Shown here: positions 1 through 9,297 of the stretch, in pieces
How the letters are laid out: the number at the start of each line of letters is the position of its first letter
How positions within the stretch are numbered: the stretch's first letter is position 1
Source of the DNA: Dyadobacter koreensis
GTDB taxonomy: Bacteria; Bacteroidota; Bacteroidia; Cytophagales; Spirosomataceae
DNA: 64,000 bases
Assembly (NCBI RefSeq): GCF_900108855.1
Contig: NZ_FNXY01000004.1
Location: forward strand, 727,335 to 791,334
Reading direction: 5' to 3'
Made by a program: the position numbers and the translations under genes
The notes under the pieces: model-generated
The model's database searches: none
What the model was told of the DNA's origin: nothing
The model's input: the letters and a program-made list of their open reading frames with translations, nothing else

Positions 1-1612
1 GGGCATAGATAGCATTCCCCAACAGATTATTTCCCGTAGCCGATAACCGGATGAACAAACCGCTGTCGGGATCAAGCCTGCCCAGGCCGGCGTTATCAAA
101 ACCCACCCAAATATATCCCCGGTGATCTCTGTGCAGTGACCTGACAAAATCAGCACCTTTTAAACCAAGAGAAACCGATCTGATTTTACCGTTTGTTTTT
201 TGATAAAAAAGTCCGTGATTGGTTCCAAAATAAACCCCGCCATCCGTGTCTTCAAGCATACAAAAAACTGCTTTTCCTTCCAGAATATCCGGAATAAATG
301 GCTGATTTTCCTGGTAAAAAGCACCGCCCAATGTACCGGCCCAAAGTTTTCCTTCCCTGTTGGTTAGCAGCGAGCGGTGCTCATTCCAGAAAGGCAATGA
401 AGGTTTAATTTTGTAACCTGTAGTTTGTCCATTTGCCGAAGAATGGCGGTAAAGACCGGATTTCCCCATTCCCAGCCATATCGTCTGATCAGAACCTGCT
501 GCAATACTACGCACCTGATCCGCCATTGGAGCTGACCGGAAAGTATAATGCCGGAAAGGCAACAGACTCAGGTCCAGCTGACTGATCTCAGATTCGGTGC
601 CGCACCAAAGCACCTGGGTTTTGTCGATCAGTAACCGGTAAACCATATCATTACTCAGGCTCTGGACATTGCGGGAATTATTACGATACCATTTTAAAGT
701 CGCAGAGGGTTTATCCGGATTTTCAAGATGGGCAAGCCCGTCGTCTGTTGCCAGCCAGAAGGAACCATCGCCAGATCTGCAAAGATCAAAAATCTGCTTA
801 TCCTTCAAACCGCCTCCAGCCTGGATGGTCTGCATTGTCCCGTACTCCTTAATATCAGGCAAGTAGGGCAAACGCAGCAGTCCGTTTCCGCCAGTCGATA
901 AATACAGATTCTTTTCAGATTCGATCATTGACCAGTATCGGTCGCCATAGGCATTGGGTTTTGCCTGAAAAGGATAGAATTTGTAAGCACCGGTTTTGGC
1001 GTTGTACCTGATCGGCCCGGCATCCGTAGCGATCCAAAGAAAATTACCTTCTGAACGTATTATTTTACGTACCGGCTGATTAAACGGAAAAGACGACAAG
1101 GTCGTAAAATGATGTGTTGCGAGATTGTATACTGCTACTCCCTGAGGCGTACCTATCCACAGCTTTTGCAGCACGTCCACCATTACAGTATTTACCTGGT
1201 AACTGAAAAGTGTGGTGCTGTTCTTCGGATCATGTTTGTAGCTTCTGAAACTTTCAGTTAAAGGATCATAACAGCCGAGGCCTTCCCGGGTGGCAATCCA
1301 GATCAGTCCGCTTTTATCCTCACACAGGTCATTAATCCAATTACCAGGAAGCAGATTTTTATTTTTATAAAATTTCCGAAACGAATAACCATCGTATCGC
1401 GCCAGACCATTCATGGTCCCAATCCATAAGAAACCCTGGGAGTCCTGTAAAAAAGACCTCACCCTGTTGTCGGGCAGACCGTCGGCACTGCCGTATCGAC
1501 TGAATATAAGCCCTTCCTCCACAGAAACATTAGAGCTTGTCTCTGAAAGAACCTGGCCTTTGAGATCAAAAACAAAGATAATTCCCCACAGCAACAGCGT
1601 CCAAATTTTCAT
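1..1612 (-). CDS. Two-component regulator propeller sensor, N-terminal part (HTCS-like), runs off the left edge
   Basis: The minus strand is open from an ATG at 1610-1612 to the window edge, giving about 537 residues with no stop. The protein starts with a signal-like stretch (MKIWTLLLWGIIFVFDLKGQ) and then shows repeated Reg_prop motifs, such as DSQGFLWIGTMNGLARYDGY and DKSGLIWIATREGLGCYDP. Each of these is one blade of a periplasmic beta-propeller. The visible part ends in GLFIRLSATGNNLLGNAIYA, typical of the second propeller. In this family the propellers sense oligosaccharide breakdown products and are followed by a YYY domain, a membrane helix and either a hybrid kinase-AraC module or a simpler output. 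Those parts lie outside the window, so the output type is unknown. It is divergent from the secreted beta-helix gene at 1967 and is the obvious candidate regulator for the locus to 13.9 kb. Confidence 0.88.
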   Translation of the reverse strand, partial: MKIWTLLLWGIIFVFDLKGQVLSETSSNVSVEEGLIFSRYGSADGLPDNRVRSFLQDSQGFLWIGTMNGLARYDGYSFRKFYKNKNLLPGNWINDLCEDKSGLIWIATREGLGCYDPLTESFRSYKHDPKNSTTLFSYQVNTVMVDVLQKLWIGTPQGVAVYNLATHHFTTLSSFPFNQPVRKIIRSEGNFLWIATDAGPIRYNAKTGAYKFYPFQAKPNAYGDRYWSMIESEKNLYLSTGGNGLLRLPYLPDIKEYGTMQTIQAGGGLKDKQIFDLCRSGDGSFWLATDDGLAHLENPDKPSATLKWYRNNSRNVQSLSNDMVYRLLIDKTQVLWCGTESEISQLDLSLLPFRHYTFRSAPMADQVRSIAAGSDQTIWLGMGKSGLYRHSSANGQTTGYKIKPSLPFWNEHRSLLTNREGKLWAGTLGGAFYQENQPFIPDILEGKAVFCMLEDTDGGVYFGTNHGLFYQKTNGKIRSVSLGLKGADFVRSLHRDHRGYIWVGFDNAGLGRLDPDSGLFIRLSATGNNLLGNAIYA

Positions 1613-1680
1613 TCTTAACAGGTCAATTTACTTGTTAAGACTTCCCCTAAGCTTAACTACCCTGATTAAATGACGGTTAT

Positions 1681-1776
1681 TTATAAAAATAACAGAAACA
1701 GATAAACCATCAGACTTATCAGCGTAGCATAGGCGGCAATCAGTATAACAAGGCTTTGTTTTTTTGGAGGTTTCAT
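1681..1776 (-). CDS. Possible 31-residue membrane peptide
   Basis: A short minus-strand frame starts with ATG at 1774-1776 and ends with TAA at 1681-1683. It encodes MKPPKKQS followed by an unbroken hydrophobic helix (LVILIAAYATLISLMVYLFLLFL). A basic head followed by one membrane helix is a plausible small inner-membrane protein. It lies between the sensor gene (start 1612) and the shared promoter region, so it could be the first gene of the sensor transcript. I see no strong ribosome-binding site, which is normal for Bacteroidota. I recognise no family, and a chance frame cannot be ruled out. Confidence 0.35.
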   Translation of the reverse strand: MKPPKKQSLVILIAAYATLISLMVYLFLLFL

Positions 1777-1860
1777 CAGGGACACGCATGTGATTCAAAT
1801 CACAAAGTTGCAGGACACAGTCATAAAATGCCGTCCCTTATTGGTCAAATACATGGCTCC

Positions 1861-1908
1861 ATGTTGCAAAGCATCAATCTGCAACAAACAGGACGTCTTG
1901 TGCAACAT
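1861..1908 (+). promoter_or_regulatory. Candidate regulator-binding repeats, TGCAACA with 21-bp period
   Basis: TGCAACA occurs at 1880-1886 and again at 1901-1907 (extended to TGCAACAT), exactly 21 bp apart in the same orientation. An opposite-orientation copy, ATGTTGCA, is at 1861-1868, and GTTGCA is at 1807-1812. A 21-bp direct repeat puts both half-sites on one DNA face and suits a dimeric AraC-type or similar regulator. The pair sits about 60 bp before the ATG of the beta-helix gene at 1967. The same arrangement and orientation recur upstream of the susC gene at 13941. The assignment to the adjacent sensor is inference. Confidence 0.55.
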
Positions 1909-1966
1909 CTCTGCTAAATGATGATGTTATAAATCCTTTGATTTGTATCGACTATTTCATTTTTAT

Positions 1967-4234
1967 ATGCCCTTATATTTTCGATTGTTTTTAACTCTGT
2001 TGTTACTACCTCCGCTGCTGACATGCGGACAATCCGCTCACGTATTTTATGTATCCCCATCAGGAAGCGATCGGAATATAGGTACCAGAGCGAAACCATT
2101 TGCAACGCTCACTAAAGCCAAACAGGCAGCCAGGGACTTACGCAAATCAAAGGATTTCAGGAAATCGATTACCATTTTTTTAAGAGAAGGAAATTATAAA
2201 CTGTCCAAAACATTTTTACTATCACCGGAGGATTCCGGAAGTAAAAATGCACCTTTTAGCATAGCCGCTTATCAGGGCGAAAAAGTTGTGCTATCCAGCG
2301 CCCTGCAGCTGGATGCCGGAAACTGGAAACCGATAAGTTCATCTGCCAGAAAACGTCTGCATCCCAAAGTTAATGCGGCTGATGTATATGAACTGAATGT
2401 AACGCCGCTCAGACTTGCTCAGGCCAGGCAATTTTCTGCTATCAACTCTTTCATGGAAGGCTGGCCGACCATTGATCTTTTCGCCAACAATCAGCGCCAA
2501 CCTATCTCCCAATGGCCAAATCCAACACAGATCGTTCACCAAAAAAATGACCCTGGCTGGGCCACAGCCAATGGTGCAAAAGATACTGCCTCTTTTTATT
2601 TTGCCGGTGGTGGAAATCCACAGGATCACGACAGCACCAACGAACCGGATTTTGATGAAACAAGCCGCTCGCTACGCTGGAGAAGTGCTTTGCAATCAGG
2701 CCATGAGCTCTGGCTGAAAGGATTTTGGAGAGTGCCCTGGAGCCCGGTTACATCACGGGTGCGGAGCATGGATTCTGTCAGCATCCAACTTCATGATCAG
2801 CCTCCCGGCGGGATGGGTTCCAAATATTCGGCAGTGGCCGGTACGGATCCGCCATGGCGTGTAGGAAGCGGCAGGGAAAACTGGAAGCTGATCAATACGC
2901 TTGAAGAAATAGACATGCCGGGAGAATGGGCCCTTGACATTCGTGATCAAAAAATCTACTATTATCCGCCAAAGTCTTTAGATGAACTGGAATTAAGCAT
3001 TGCCGCACAAACCGGGCCCGTCATCCACCTGGAAAATACGCAGTTTGTGCACCTGAAAGGTTTATGGATCAATGGAAGTCTGTCAAGCGGAATCCGCCTT
3101 ACAAACAGCAGGTACATAAATATTTCCGGCTGTAACGTCTACAATGTAGGCAGAAGTGGAATTAAAGTATCTGGTGGCGATCATAACTTGTTACAGAGCA
3201 ATACCATCTTTCAGACAGGTGCCGCTGGTATTGAAATGATACTTCAGGGAAACAGGCAAACGCTCACTTCGGCATCCAGCAGCCTGATCAATAATTATAT
3301 TCACCATACCGGTAACCTGAGCTTCACAGAAGGGATTTTGATCAGCAACAGTGTGGGCGTGAATGTTTCCCACAACCTTCTTCATGATCTTCCCAAAAGT
3401 GCAGTAAGGGCCGATTCGATCAACAACTGTATTTTTGAATACAACGAAATCCACAACATCGCATTACAGGAGAGCGATAACGGGGCTTTTTATAATTACG
3501 GAGGATGGTCTACGTATGGAAATATATTCCGGTATAACTTCATTCACCACATCAACCGCTCCAACGGCTTGTACTGCGATGACGGCGACAGCGGCGATCT
3601 GTTTCACAACAATATCATCCACGATGCGATCGAGGCCATCAAATTTGGTGGCGGTCATGACAACATCGCCCGTAACAATTTAATTATCAACAGTAAAAGT
3701 CAGAATATTGATGACCGTGGCATTAACAGGGGTTATTCCGTAGGTTCGGTATATGAAAAAGGTCTGCTGCAAATGAATCCCATGCAGGAACCATGGAAGT
3801 CTTATGGCAAAAAATTAGTCGCACAATTTGGCTTAAAGCATAACTTATGGGCCGATATCCTGCAACCTGAATGGCATCCCGAATATCCTAACGGCTGCCG
3901 TATGCAGAAAAACGTGACCGTCAATAGCGGCCCGTTCGTAAGCCCGCAAAGAGGCGATGTGTTGATTATGGGAAATGTACCTATAGATTCTGTTAACCGT
4001 GCAGGTTTTTACAATTATCAGGAATTGGATTTGCGCACGAAGAACCCGTTGATATTGACCAAAATTCAAAACCTGAATCAGTTTTTCCCTAAAATCGGCT
4101 TGTATAAGGATGTTTACCGCAGGAGTTTGCCAGACAGGAAAGCGACGGGTGGACTGGCAAACCGCAGCCAAGGCGGAGATTTAGCCAATGAGGACCAGTT
4201 TGTTGACAAAAAAACAGCACCTATCACCAATTAA
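1967..4234 (+). CDS. Secreted right-handed parallel beta-helix protein
   Basis: The first possible start is a TTG at 1943, but the ATG at 1967 gives a cleaner signal peptide (MPLYFRLFLTLLLLPPLLTCG) and is preferred, for 755 residues. The mature protein opens with FYVSPSGSDRNIGTRAKPF, the usual start of secreted DUF1565/beta-helix proteins. The middle carries stacked short N/G/I-rich turns (for example LLQSNTIFQTGAAGIEM and IFRYNFIHHINRSNGLYCDDGDSGDLFHNNIIHDA) typical of PbH1 pectate-lyase-like coils. Such proteins bind or cleave polysaccharides; the substrate cannot be read from sequence. The gene leads a two-gene unit with the GH3 gene, 7 nt downstream of its stop, and has the TGCAACA repeats upstream. 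Confidence 0.85.
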   Translation: MPLYFRLFLTLLLLPPLLTCGQSAHVFYVSPSGSDRNIGTRAKPFATLTKAKQAARDLRKSKDFRKSITIFLREGNYKLSKTFLLSPEDSGSKNAPFSIAAYQGEKVVLSSALQLDAGNWKPISSSARKRLHPKVNAADVYELNVTPLRLAQARQFSAINSFMEGWPTIDLFANNQRQPISQWPNPTQIVHQKNDPGWATANGAKDTASFYFAGGGNPQDHDSTNEPDFDETSRSLRWRSALQSGHELWLKGFWRVPWSPVTSRVRSMDSVSIQLHDQPPGGMGSKYSAVAGTDPPWRVGSGRENWKLINTLEEIDMPGEWALDIRDQKIYYYPPKSLDELELSIAAQTGPVIHLENTQFVHLKGLWINGSLSSGIRLTNSRYINISGCNVYNVGRSGIKVSGGDHNLLQSNTIFQTGAAGIEMILQGNRQTLTSASSSLINNYIHHTGNLSFTEGILISNSVGVNVSHNLLHDLPKSAVRADSINNCIFEYNEIHNIALQESDNGAFYNYGGWSTYGNIFRYNFIHHINRSNGLYCDDGDSGDLFHNNIIHDAIEAIKFGGGHDNIARNNLIINSKSQNIDDRGINRGYSVGSVYEKGLLQMNPMQEPWKSYGKKLVAQFGLKHNLWADILQPEWHPEYPNGCRMQKNVTVNSGPFVSPQRGDVLIMGNVPIDSVNRAGFYNYQELDLRTKNPLILTKIQNLNQFFPKIGLYKDVYRRSLPDRKATGGLANRSQGGDLANEDQFVDKKTAPITN

Positions 4235-4241
4235 TCTTTTT

Positions 4242-6002
4242 ATGTTAAAAAATTACAGAACTGTATTATGTATACAGATTGGACTACTGTTGCCCATCCT
4301 GCAAGGGAATTGCCAGGTTGCCGACCGTTCAGACGCATGGAAAAGCATGAGCCTCCGCGAAAAGATTGGGCAAACGATGTTGATGCTGCCCGATAAAAAA
4401 ATGGAATTGGAGCTGGGAGGCGGAAGCCTCAGCGGATTTTTCAAACGTTACCCGGTAACCGGTTTTTTTATGGGTTGGAAATTATTTGTAGGAATCGATG
4501 AAAAAGACCGGATAAGCCATTTAAAAAAGTCTGTACAGGCTTATCAGAAAGCAAGCAGACAGCCGCTGATATTCCAGCAGGACTATGAGAACGGAATCTC
4601 GCTGCCTGGCATGACCTCGCTTCCCCGTGAAATGGCATTAGGCGCTGCAAACTCTCCTGCATTAACCTATGATTACGGCGCAAGCCTTGCGCGGGAAGCG
4701 CTTTCATTAGGCATTAAATGGGTGCTTCATCCGGTTGCCGACCTGAACCTGAACCCACTCAATCCGATTGTCAACGTCCGTGGTATATCCGATGATCCGG
4801 ATAAAACCATAAGACTACTCAGCCAGCAAATCAGAGGTCTTCAGGATCAGGGAGTGGCAGCTACACTCAAACATTTTCCCGGTGACGGTGTGGATTACCG
4901 AGATCAGCACCTGACAACCACCACCAATATGCTCAGTTTGGAAGACTGGAAAAAATACCACGGTAAAGTTTTCCAGTCGCTGATTGACAGCGGTACAGCA
5001 GCTATCATGCCTGGCCACATTACCTTACCAGCATATCAGAAAGAAAAGCTGAGCGGATTCTATCCTCCGGCAACTTTATCAAAGGAATTGCTAACACAAC
5101 TGCTAAAAAATGAAATGCATTTTAATGGTGTTATCGTCTCCGACGCCATGACCATGGGTGGCTTCAGAGGCTGGTACCCCACACAGCTGGAAGGCGAAAT
5201 CGCCAGTTTTGAGGCTGGTGTAGATGTTCTGCTCTGGCCATCTTACGCTTTTATGGACACACTGGAAGCAAGGATTATCCGTGGGCAAATTCCGATGATC
5301 AGGCTGGACGATGCCGTAAAAAGGATCTGGACGATGAAAAAGCGCTTTGGATTGCTGCAGCCGGGTGCAGCTTTGATCAGGGAAATGACGCGGGAGGAGA
5401 AACGTCTGTCTGTAAACACGGCCACGGCCATTTGTGAACAGGCCGTGACGATCGTAAGGGATCGTGAAAAAGCACTGCCGATCAGCCCGGTCACCAGTAA
5501 GAAAATTCTGATCGTTGCCATGGCTCCCAAAAGCCGGAAAGGTGGTGACGGTGGATTAGAGTTATTAAAAAACTTTCAGAAAATACTTAAACAGAAAGGA
5601 TTCGACACTGATTTTCAGCATGAATTATTATATGAAACTCAGGGCTGGCAGGAAACCGTCTCTAGTCAATATGATAAGATCATTTTTGCCGCCGTACGCA
5701 CGCCGCATGCACCGTTCGGGCCTTTGCAGTTCTGGGATGATCATGCTCAGACCGCCTGGGCCATCAATTCAATGCCTAAAAATAAAGTGATTGTAGTTTC
5801 CTTCGGGAGCCCCTACATTGCTAACGAATATTTTGAAAGGGTCAATACCTGCATCAATGCATACTCCAATAATCCGGAAATGCATCTTGCTGTTGCAAAA
5901 GTATTATTGGGTGAATTGCCAGCAAAAGGCGTTTCTCCGGTTGATTTAAATCCTGATGCCATGCAAAAATTTCATCTGCCGGACCGCTTGCCCATGCATT
6001 AA
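4242..6002 (+). CDS. Glycoside hydrolase family 3 protein, beta-N-acetylhexosaminidase-like
   Basis: A longer frame starts at 4188 inside the previous gene. The ATG at 4242 is preferred because a signal peptide (MLKNYRTVLCIQIGLLLPILQG) follows it directly; this gives 586 residues. GH3 hallmarks are MSLREKIGQTMLM near the N-terminus, KHFPGDG followed by YRDQH (the NagZ-type loop with the catalytic Asp/His pair) and VIVSDAMTMGG, whose Asp is the expected nucleophile. A C-terminal alpha/beta sandwich-like domain follows (from about residue 400). It should release terminal beta-linked sugars in the periplasm, most likely N-acetyl-hexosamine or glucose units. It is co-transcribed with the beta-helix gene and ends before a strong bidirectional hairpin. 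Confidence 0.88.
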   Translation: MLKNYRTVLCIQIGLLLPILQGNCQVADRSDAWKSMSLREKIGQTMLMLPDKKMELELGGGSLSGFFKRYPVTGFFMGWKLFVGIDEKDRISHLKKSVQAYQKASRQPLIFQQDYENGISLPGMTSLPREMALGAANSPALTYDYGASLAREALSLGIKWVLHPVADLNLNPLNPIVNVRGISDDPDKTIRLLSQQIRGLQDQGVAATLKHFPGDGVDYRDQHLTTTTNMLSLEDWKKYHGKVFQSLIDSGTAAIMPGHITLPAYQKEKLSGFYPPATLSKELLTQLLKNEMHFNGVIVSDAMTMGGFRGWYPTQLEGEIASFEAGVDVLLWPSYAFMDTLEARIIRGQIPMIRLDDAVKRIWTMKKRFGLLQPGAALIREMTREEKRLSVNTATAICEQAVTIVRDREKALPISPVTSKKILIVAMAPKSRKGGDGGLELLKNFQKILKQKGFDTDFQHELLYETQGWQETVSSQYDKIIFAAVRTPHAPFGPLQFWDDHAQTAWAINSMPKNKVIVVSFGSPYIANEYFERVNTCINAYSNNPEMHLAVAKVLLGELPAKGVSPVDLNPDAMQKFHLPDRLPMH

Positions 6003-6072
6003 TTCAGGTTTTTGAGCTGAACAATTAACCCGTTTCTGTATGCTTACTTAAAGCTGATTTTAGTTTCAAAAC

Positions 6073-6119
6073 ACAAAGCAAAGGCTACAAACATTAAAAG
6101 TTCGTAGCCTTTGCTTTGT
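6073..6119. terminator. Bidirectional terminator hairpin between convergent genes
   Basis: A perfect 16-bp inverted repeat has arms ACAAAGCAAAGGCTAC at 6073-6088 and GTAGCCTTTGCTTTGT at 6104-6119 with a 15-nt loop. It sits between the GH3 gene (ends 6002) and the convergent beta-helix gene (ends 6172), where a shared terminator is expected. The flanks are A/T-rich on both sides. Confidence 0.75.
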
Positions 6120-6171
6120 AAATTATATTTCCGCATCACAAACAAGCAAATAGGGATAAAATTTTCTTTCT

Positions 6172-9100
6172 CTATTTTACAAAAGCTTTAATTAACGTCC
6201 CTTTTTCTGTTTGCGACCTGATAAAATACTTACCCGGAATCAAGGAATCAACCTGCAGACGCATGGTATTTTCGCCCGTTTGTGATCGTGCAGGATTTTG
6301 CAAAACAACTTTTCCGTTTAAATCATATATACTAATGGGTAAATGAGATGGCATAGCAGCAGGAAATTTCAGATTGACAAAATCTCCCACAGGATTAGGA
6401 TATAAAGTTACTGTTGCAGAACCTGCACAATTGTTCCGAACCGAAACAATGTGACTGTAAGCGAAACTGCCATCCGTATCAACTATTTTTAGCTTAAAGT
6501 AATTGTTTCCATCCAGCAGCGAAATCTCCGTTTTATAGGTATTTGATGTTTTGGCCTCCGGCAACAATTTACCCGCAGTAAAGTACTTACGCCCGTCGAC
6601 ACTCTGCTCAACCAAAAAATGATCTACATCTTTTTCAGCAGCAGTACGCCATTCAAGTAGTGCGTAACAGTACTGCATTTTTGCCGAAAAGTAAGTGAGT
6701 TCAACAGGCAAAGGGGAATCAGGCTGTTTTTGCAGGATTACGGAACTGAAAGCAGGCAATAGAAATGTACCGGAATATTCAGTGCCTTGTACATCCGTAT
6801 ACTGCTGACCATTCAGGCTCACGGATCTGCTCACACTGTCGGTATTCACTTCAAAGCGAAGATAGTTTTCCGGGTTATTTTCGTCGACTTCCAGCTCACT
6901 AAAAACAATATTATCTACCCAGGCTCGGGTTTGGTGATCATAAAGCGCGAAGCTAAGGACCGTATTGTTATTGGTAAAATTGGGGCTCAGCAGCATTTCA
7001 ACCTCCTTACGGGAATTGCCAAGTGTTACGCTTTTGAATTTAGTAACCCCGAAATTGGAAGTAGCTGCTGCCAGAAGCGCTATTTGAAGCTGTACACTGT
7101 CCACGCTGCCTTTGGCCGAAAAGCTAAGTTTGTAATACTTTCCTTGTGTAAGCGTACCGATATTAATAAGTGCTCGCGACGATTTGGTGATGGTCGTATC
7201 ATCCATAGCCAGGCGAAGTGATCCACCATCCAATTGACCAGTGTTGTCCCAGGCAGGTGCATTGGTTCCTGATGCCGGCGAAATCGTGTATGCCGTACTT
7301 CCCGTTGTGAGGCCTGTGCCAAACTGACTATTGTTGCTTACCGTGATCCGGTTGCTGCCTGTTTGCTGGATTGTAAAAGGAGGCTGATAAATATTACTTA
7401 CCACACCATGCAGATCGTACGACAATGCCCTCCACCGGCTAAGATTTAGTGACCGGATAACCCTTGGACTTGGTACCGTCGTGATCGTTTGTACAAAGTC
7501 AGCGTCTTTTTCAAATGGATTACTGTAATAATTACTGTCAATCGTTCCAATAGACGGTAGGTTATGTTGATTGGCCGTTTGTACGACTCCGCCCTGCTGG
7601 TTCAATGATTTGGAATAAAAGATATTTCTGGTAACGCGGTGATTTCTTGAACCTGATTTAGCATCCGGAAAATACCCAAACCCAACCATATTGTCGAAAA
7701 AGGTATTACTGCGAACGGTATGGCCGGATGTTGTAACATTCAGCAGCAGCCCTGCTCCTGCCAGTTTGTAAACTGTATTACTATCTACCAGATTACCGGC
7801 ACTATTGCCATCCATATAAATACCCACTGCATAATTAGGATTGACTACCTGCGATGTGGTACCAAACAAATTGGGCTGTGCCTTGCTGACGATATTGCCT
7901 GTCACCCGGTTATTGCCATATCCATAAGTTGCGGGAGCGAATCCTTTAAAGGTATAAATCCCTCCAATATCACATTTTACCATCGCAAAATTAGAAACCT
8001 GATTATGTTTTATCAGGAGTCTGGTTCCTTCAAACCGGATACCGCAATATCCCACACTGTCGATGTAATTGTCAGAAGCAATCGCATCACGTCCGACGAG
8101 GTTAATGGCGTTGTACTGATTATTGGCCGGTTCGCCCATGCCTGCACGTAAAGCCGTATTTATGATTTTGTTTCGGCTGCATACCGATTCCCTGGCCGTA
8201 AGAAAGATGGCATTATTGTTGGTGCTTCTGAACTCGTTGTCCAGAACCGCTATCTGCAAACCCCGGTTTACCAGCAAAGCATTATGGCTGTTGGTAAAGA
8301 TACATTTCCGGATTGTGATATTCCGGGTTAGAAAACCTGCGGTGCTGTCTATTTTTACACCATACTCGTTTGCATTTTTAAAGGCCAGGTTTTCAATATT
8401 CAGATAACTTTTGCCGCTTGCTGAAAAACAGTTATTGCTTGCCGGCGCTTCGGTGATGAGATTGTTTGGATCTGTTTCTGAGTACAGAAAAAGCTTTCTG
8501 GCTGTTTTGTCAAAATACCATTCGCCCTGCTGATCAAGCGTTGCGATATGATTTTGCAGAAAATAGCCGTATCCGGCATTGACCGTGTAATTCCCTATTC
8601 CTGGCGCAGCAAAGGTGAGTGTACTGCCTACATGAGACTGAACAACGGGTTTATTCAGCAAAAATAGATTAACCCTAACGACGGCCGTAGCGCCGGTCCA
8701 GTCTTTACCAACCTGCGAATTATCTGTCAAAACCGTACTGCCGCTGCCGCCTTGTATGCGCAGATAACCCTGGTTGACTGCATCAGCATTGGGATAACGT
8801 CCGATCTGGCTGGATTTATTATTAATAAAAAAGTTGTTCATGCTGCTGAGTGAACCCTGGTAATCTGCCACCCATACGTTTCCATTGTGGACTGTCCAGT
8901 TGGTTATTACGCTGGCACCATTGATCACCGGCGTTGCACCGGTTCCGTATGCACTATATGAGATCATGGCAGCAGAAGTCCCCGATTGCTGCGGCAGGAT
9001 TTCACCTCGGAAAACATCTCCCCTACTGAATAAAATGCTGTCCCCTGCCTGAAAAGTAGCAGCCATCGCATTGACTTTATCTATCGTTTTCCAGGGTGTA

Positions 9101-9219
9101 TTGGTGGTTAGTCCGTCATTTTGATCCGAACCCGATTCAGAAACATAATAATTGACCTGTGAATAAACCACGGTACTAAATAGCAGCTGGGTCATCAGGA
9201 TGATATAACGTATTTTCAT
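6172..9219 (-). CDS. T9SS-exported right-handed beta-helix protein
   Basis: This 1015-residue protein has a signal peptide (MKIRYIILMTQLLFSTVVYSQ) and then NYYVSESGSDQNDG, the same entry motif as the beta-helix protein at 1967. A parallel beta-helix region follows (about residues 60-580, with turns such as ITIRKCIFTNSHNALLVN). A jelly-roll-like carbohydrate-binding segment follows (about 640-790, including GKYYKLSFSAKGSVDSVQLQ). The last ~80 residues form a type A T9SS sorting domain (VTLYPNPVGDFVNLKF ... GKYFIRSQTEKGTLIKAFVK). The protein is therefore expected on the cell surface or released. It lies downstream of susD, but a terminator hairpin stands between them, so expression may be partly uncoupled. 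Stop codon is TAG. Confidence 0.87.
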   Translation of the reverse strand: MKIRYIILMTQLLFSTVVYSQVNYYVSESGSDQNDGLTTNTPWKTIDKVNAMAATFQAGDSILFSRGDVFRGEILPQQSGTSAAMISYSAYGTGATPVINGASVITNWTVHNGNVWVADYQGSLSSMNNFFINNKSSQIGRYPNADAVNQGYLRIQGGSGSTVLTDNSQVGKDWTGATAVVRVNLFLLNKPVVQSHVGSTLTFAAPGIGNYTVNAGYGYFLQNHIATLDQQGEWYFDKTARKLFLYSETDPNNLITEAPASNNCFSASGKSYLNIENLAFKNANEYGVKIDSTAGFLTRNITIRKCIFTNSHNALLVNRGLQIAVLDNEFRSTNNNAIFLTARESVCSRNKIINTALRAGMGEPANNQYNAINLVGRDAIASDNYIDSVGYCGIRFEGTRLLIKHNQVSNFAMVKCDIGGIYTFKGFAPATYGYGNNRVTGNIVSKAQPNLFGTTSQVVNPNYAVGIYMDGNSAGNLVDSNTVYKLAGAGLLLNVTTSGHTVRSNTFFDNMVGFGYFPDAKSGSRNHRVTRNIFYSKSLNQQGGVVQTANQHNLPSIGTIDSNYYSNPFEKDADFVQTITTVPSPRVIRSLNLSRWRALSYDLHGVVSNIYQPPFTIQQTGSNRITVSNNSQFGTGLTTGSTAYTISPASGTNAPAWDNTGQLDGGSLRLAMDDTTITKSSRALINIGTLTQGKYYKLSFSAKGSVDSVQLQIALLAAATSNFGVTKFKSVTLGNSRKEVEMLLSPNFTNNNTVLSFALYDHQTRAWVDNIVFSELEVDENNPENYLRFEVNTDSVSRSVSLNGQQYTDVQGTEYSGTFLLPAFSSVILQKQPDSPLPVELTYFSAKMQYCYALLEWRTAAEKDVDHFLVEQSVDGRKYFTAGKLLPEAKTSNTYKTEISLLDGNNYFKLKIVDTDGSFAYSHIVSVRNNCAGSATVTLYPNPVGDFVNLKFPAAMPSHLPISIYDLNGKVVLQNPARSQTGENTMRLQVDSLIPGKYFIRSQTEKGTLIKAFVK

Positions 9220-9259
9220 TTGCCCGAAATTTAGGAATACTGGTTATTGAGAGAAAAAA

Positions 9260-9285
9260 GAAGGGCGGACTGATAACCGCCCTTC
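9260..9285 (-). terminator. Rho-independent terminator after susD
   Basis: Arms GAAGGGCGG (9260-9268) and CCGCCCTTC (9277-9285) form a 9-bp GC-rich stem with an 8-nt loop. Read on the minus strand, a TTTTTT tract follows directly. It lies 12 nt after the susD stop and 40 nt before the start of the downstream beta-helix gene. Confidence 0.75.
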
Positions 9286-9297
9286 CTGTATTACTTT

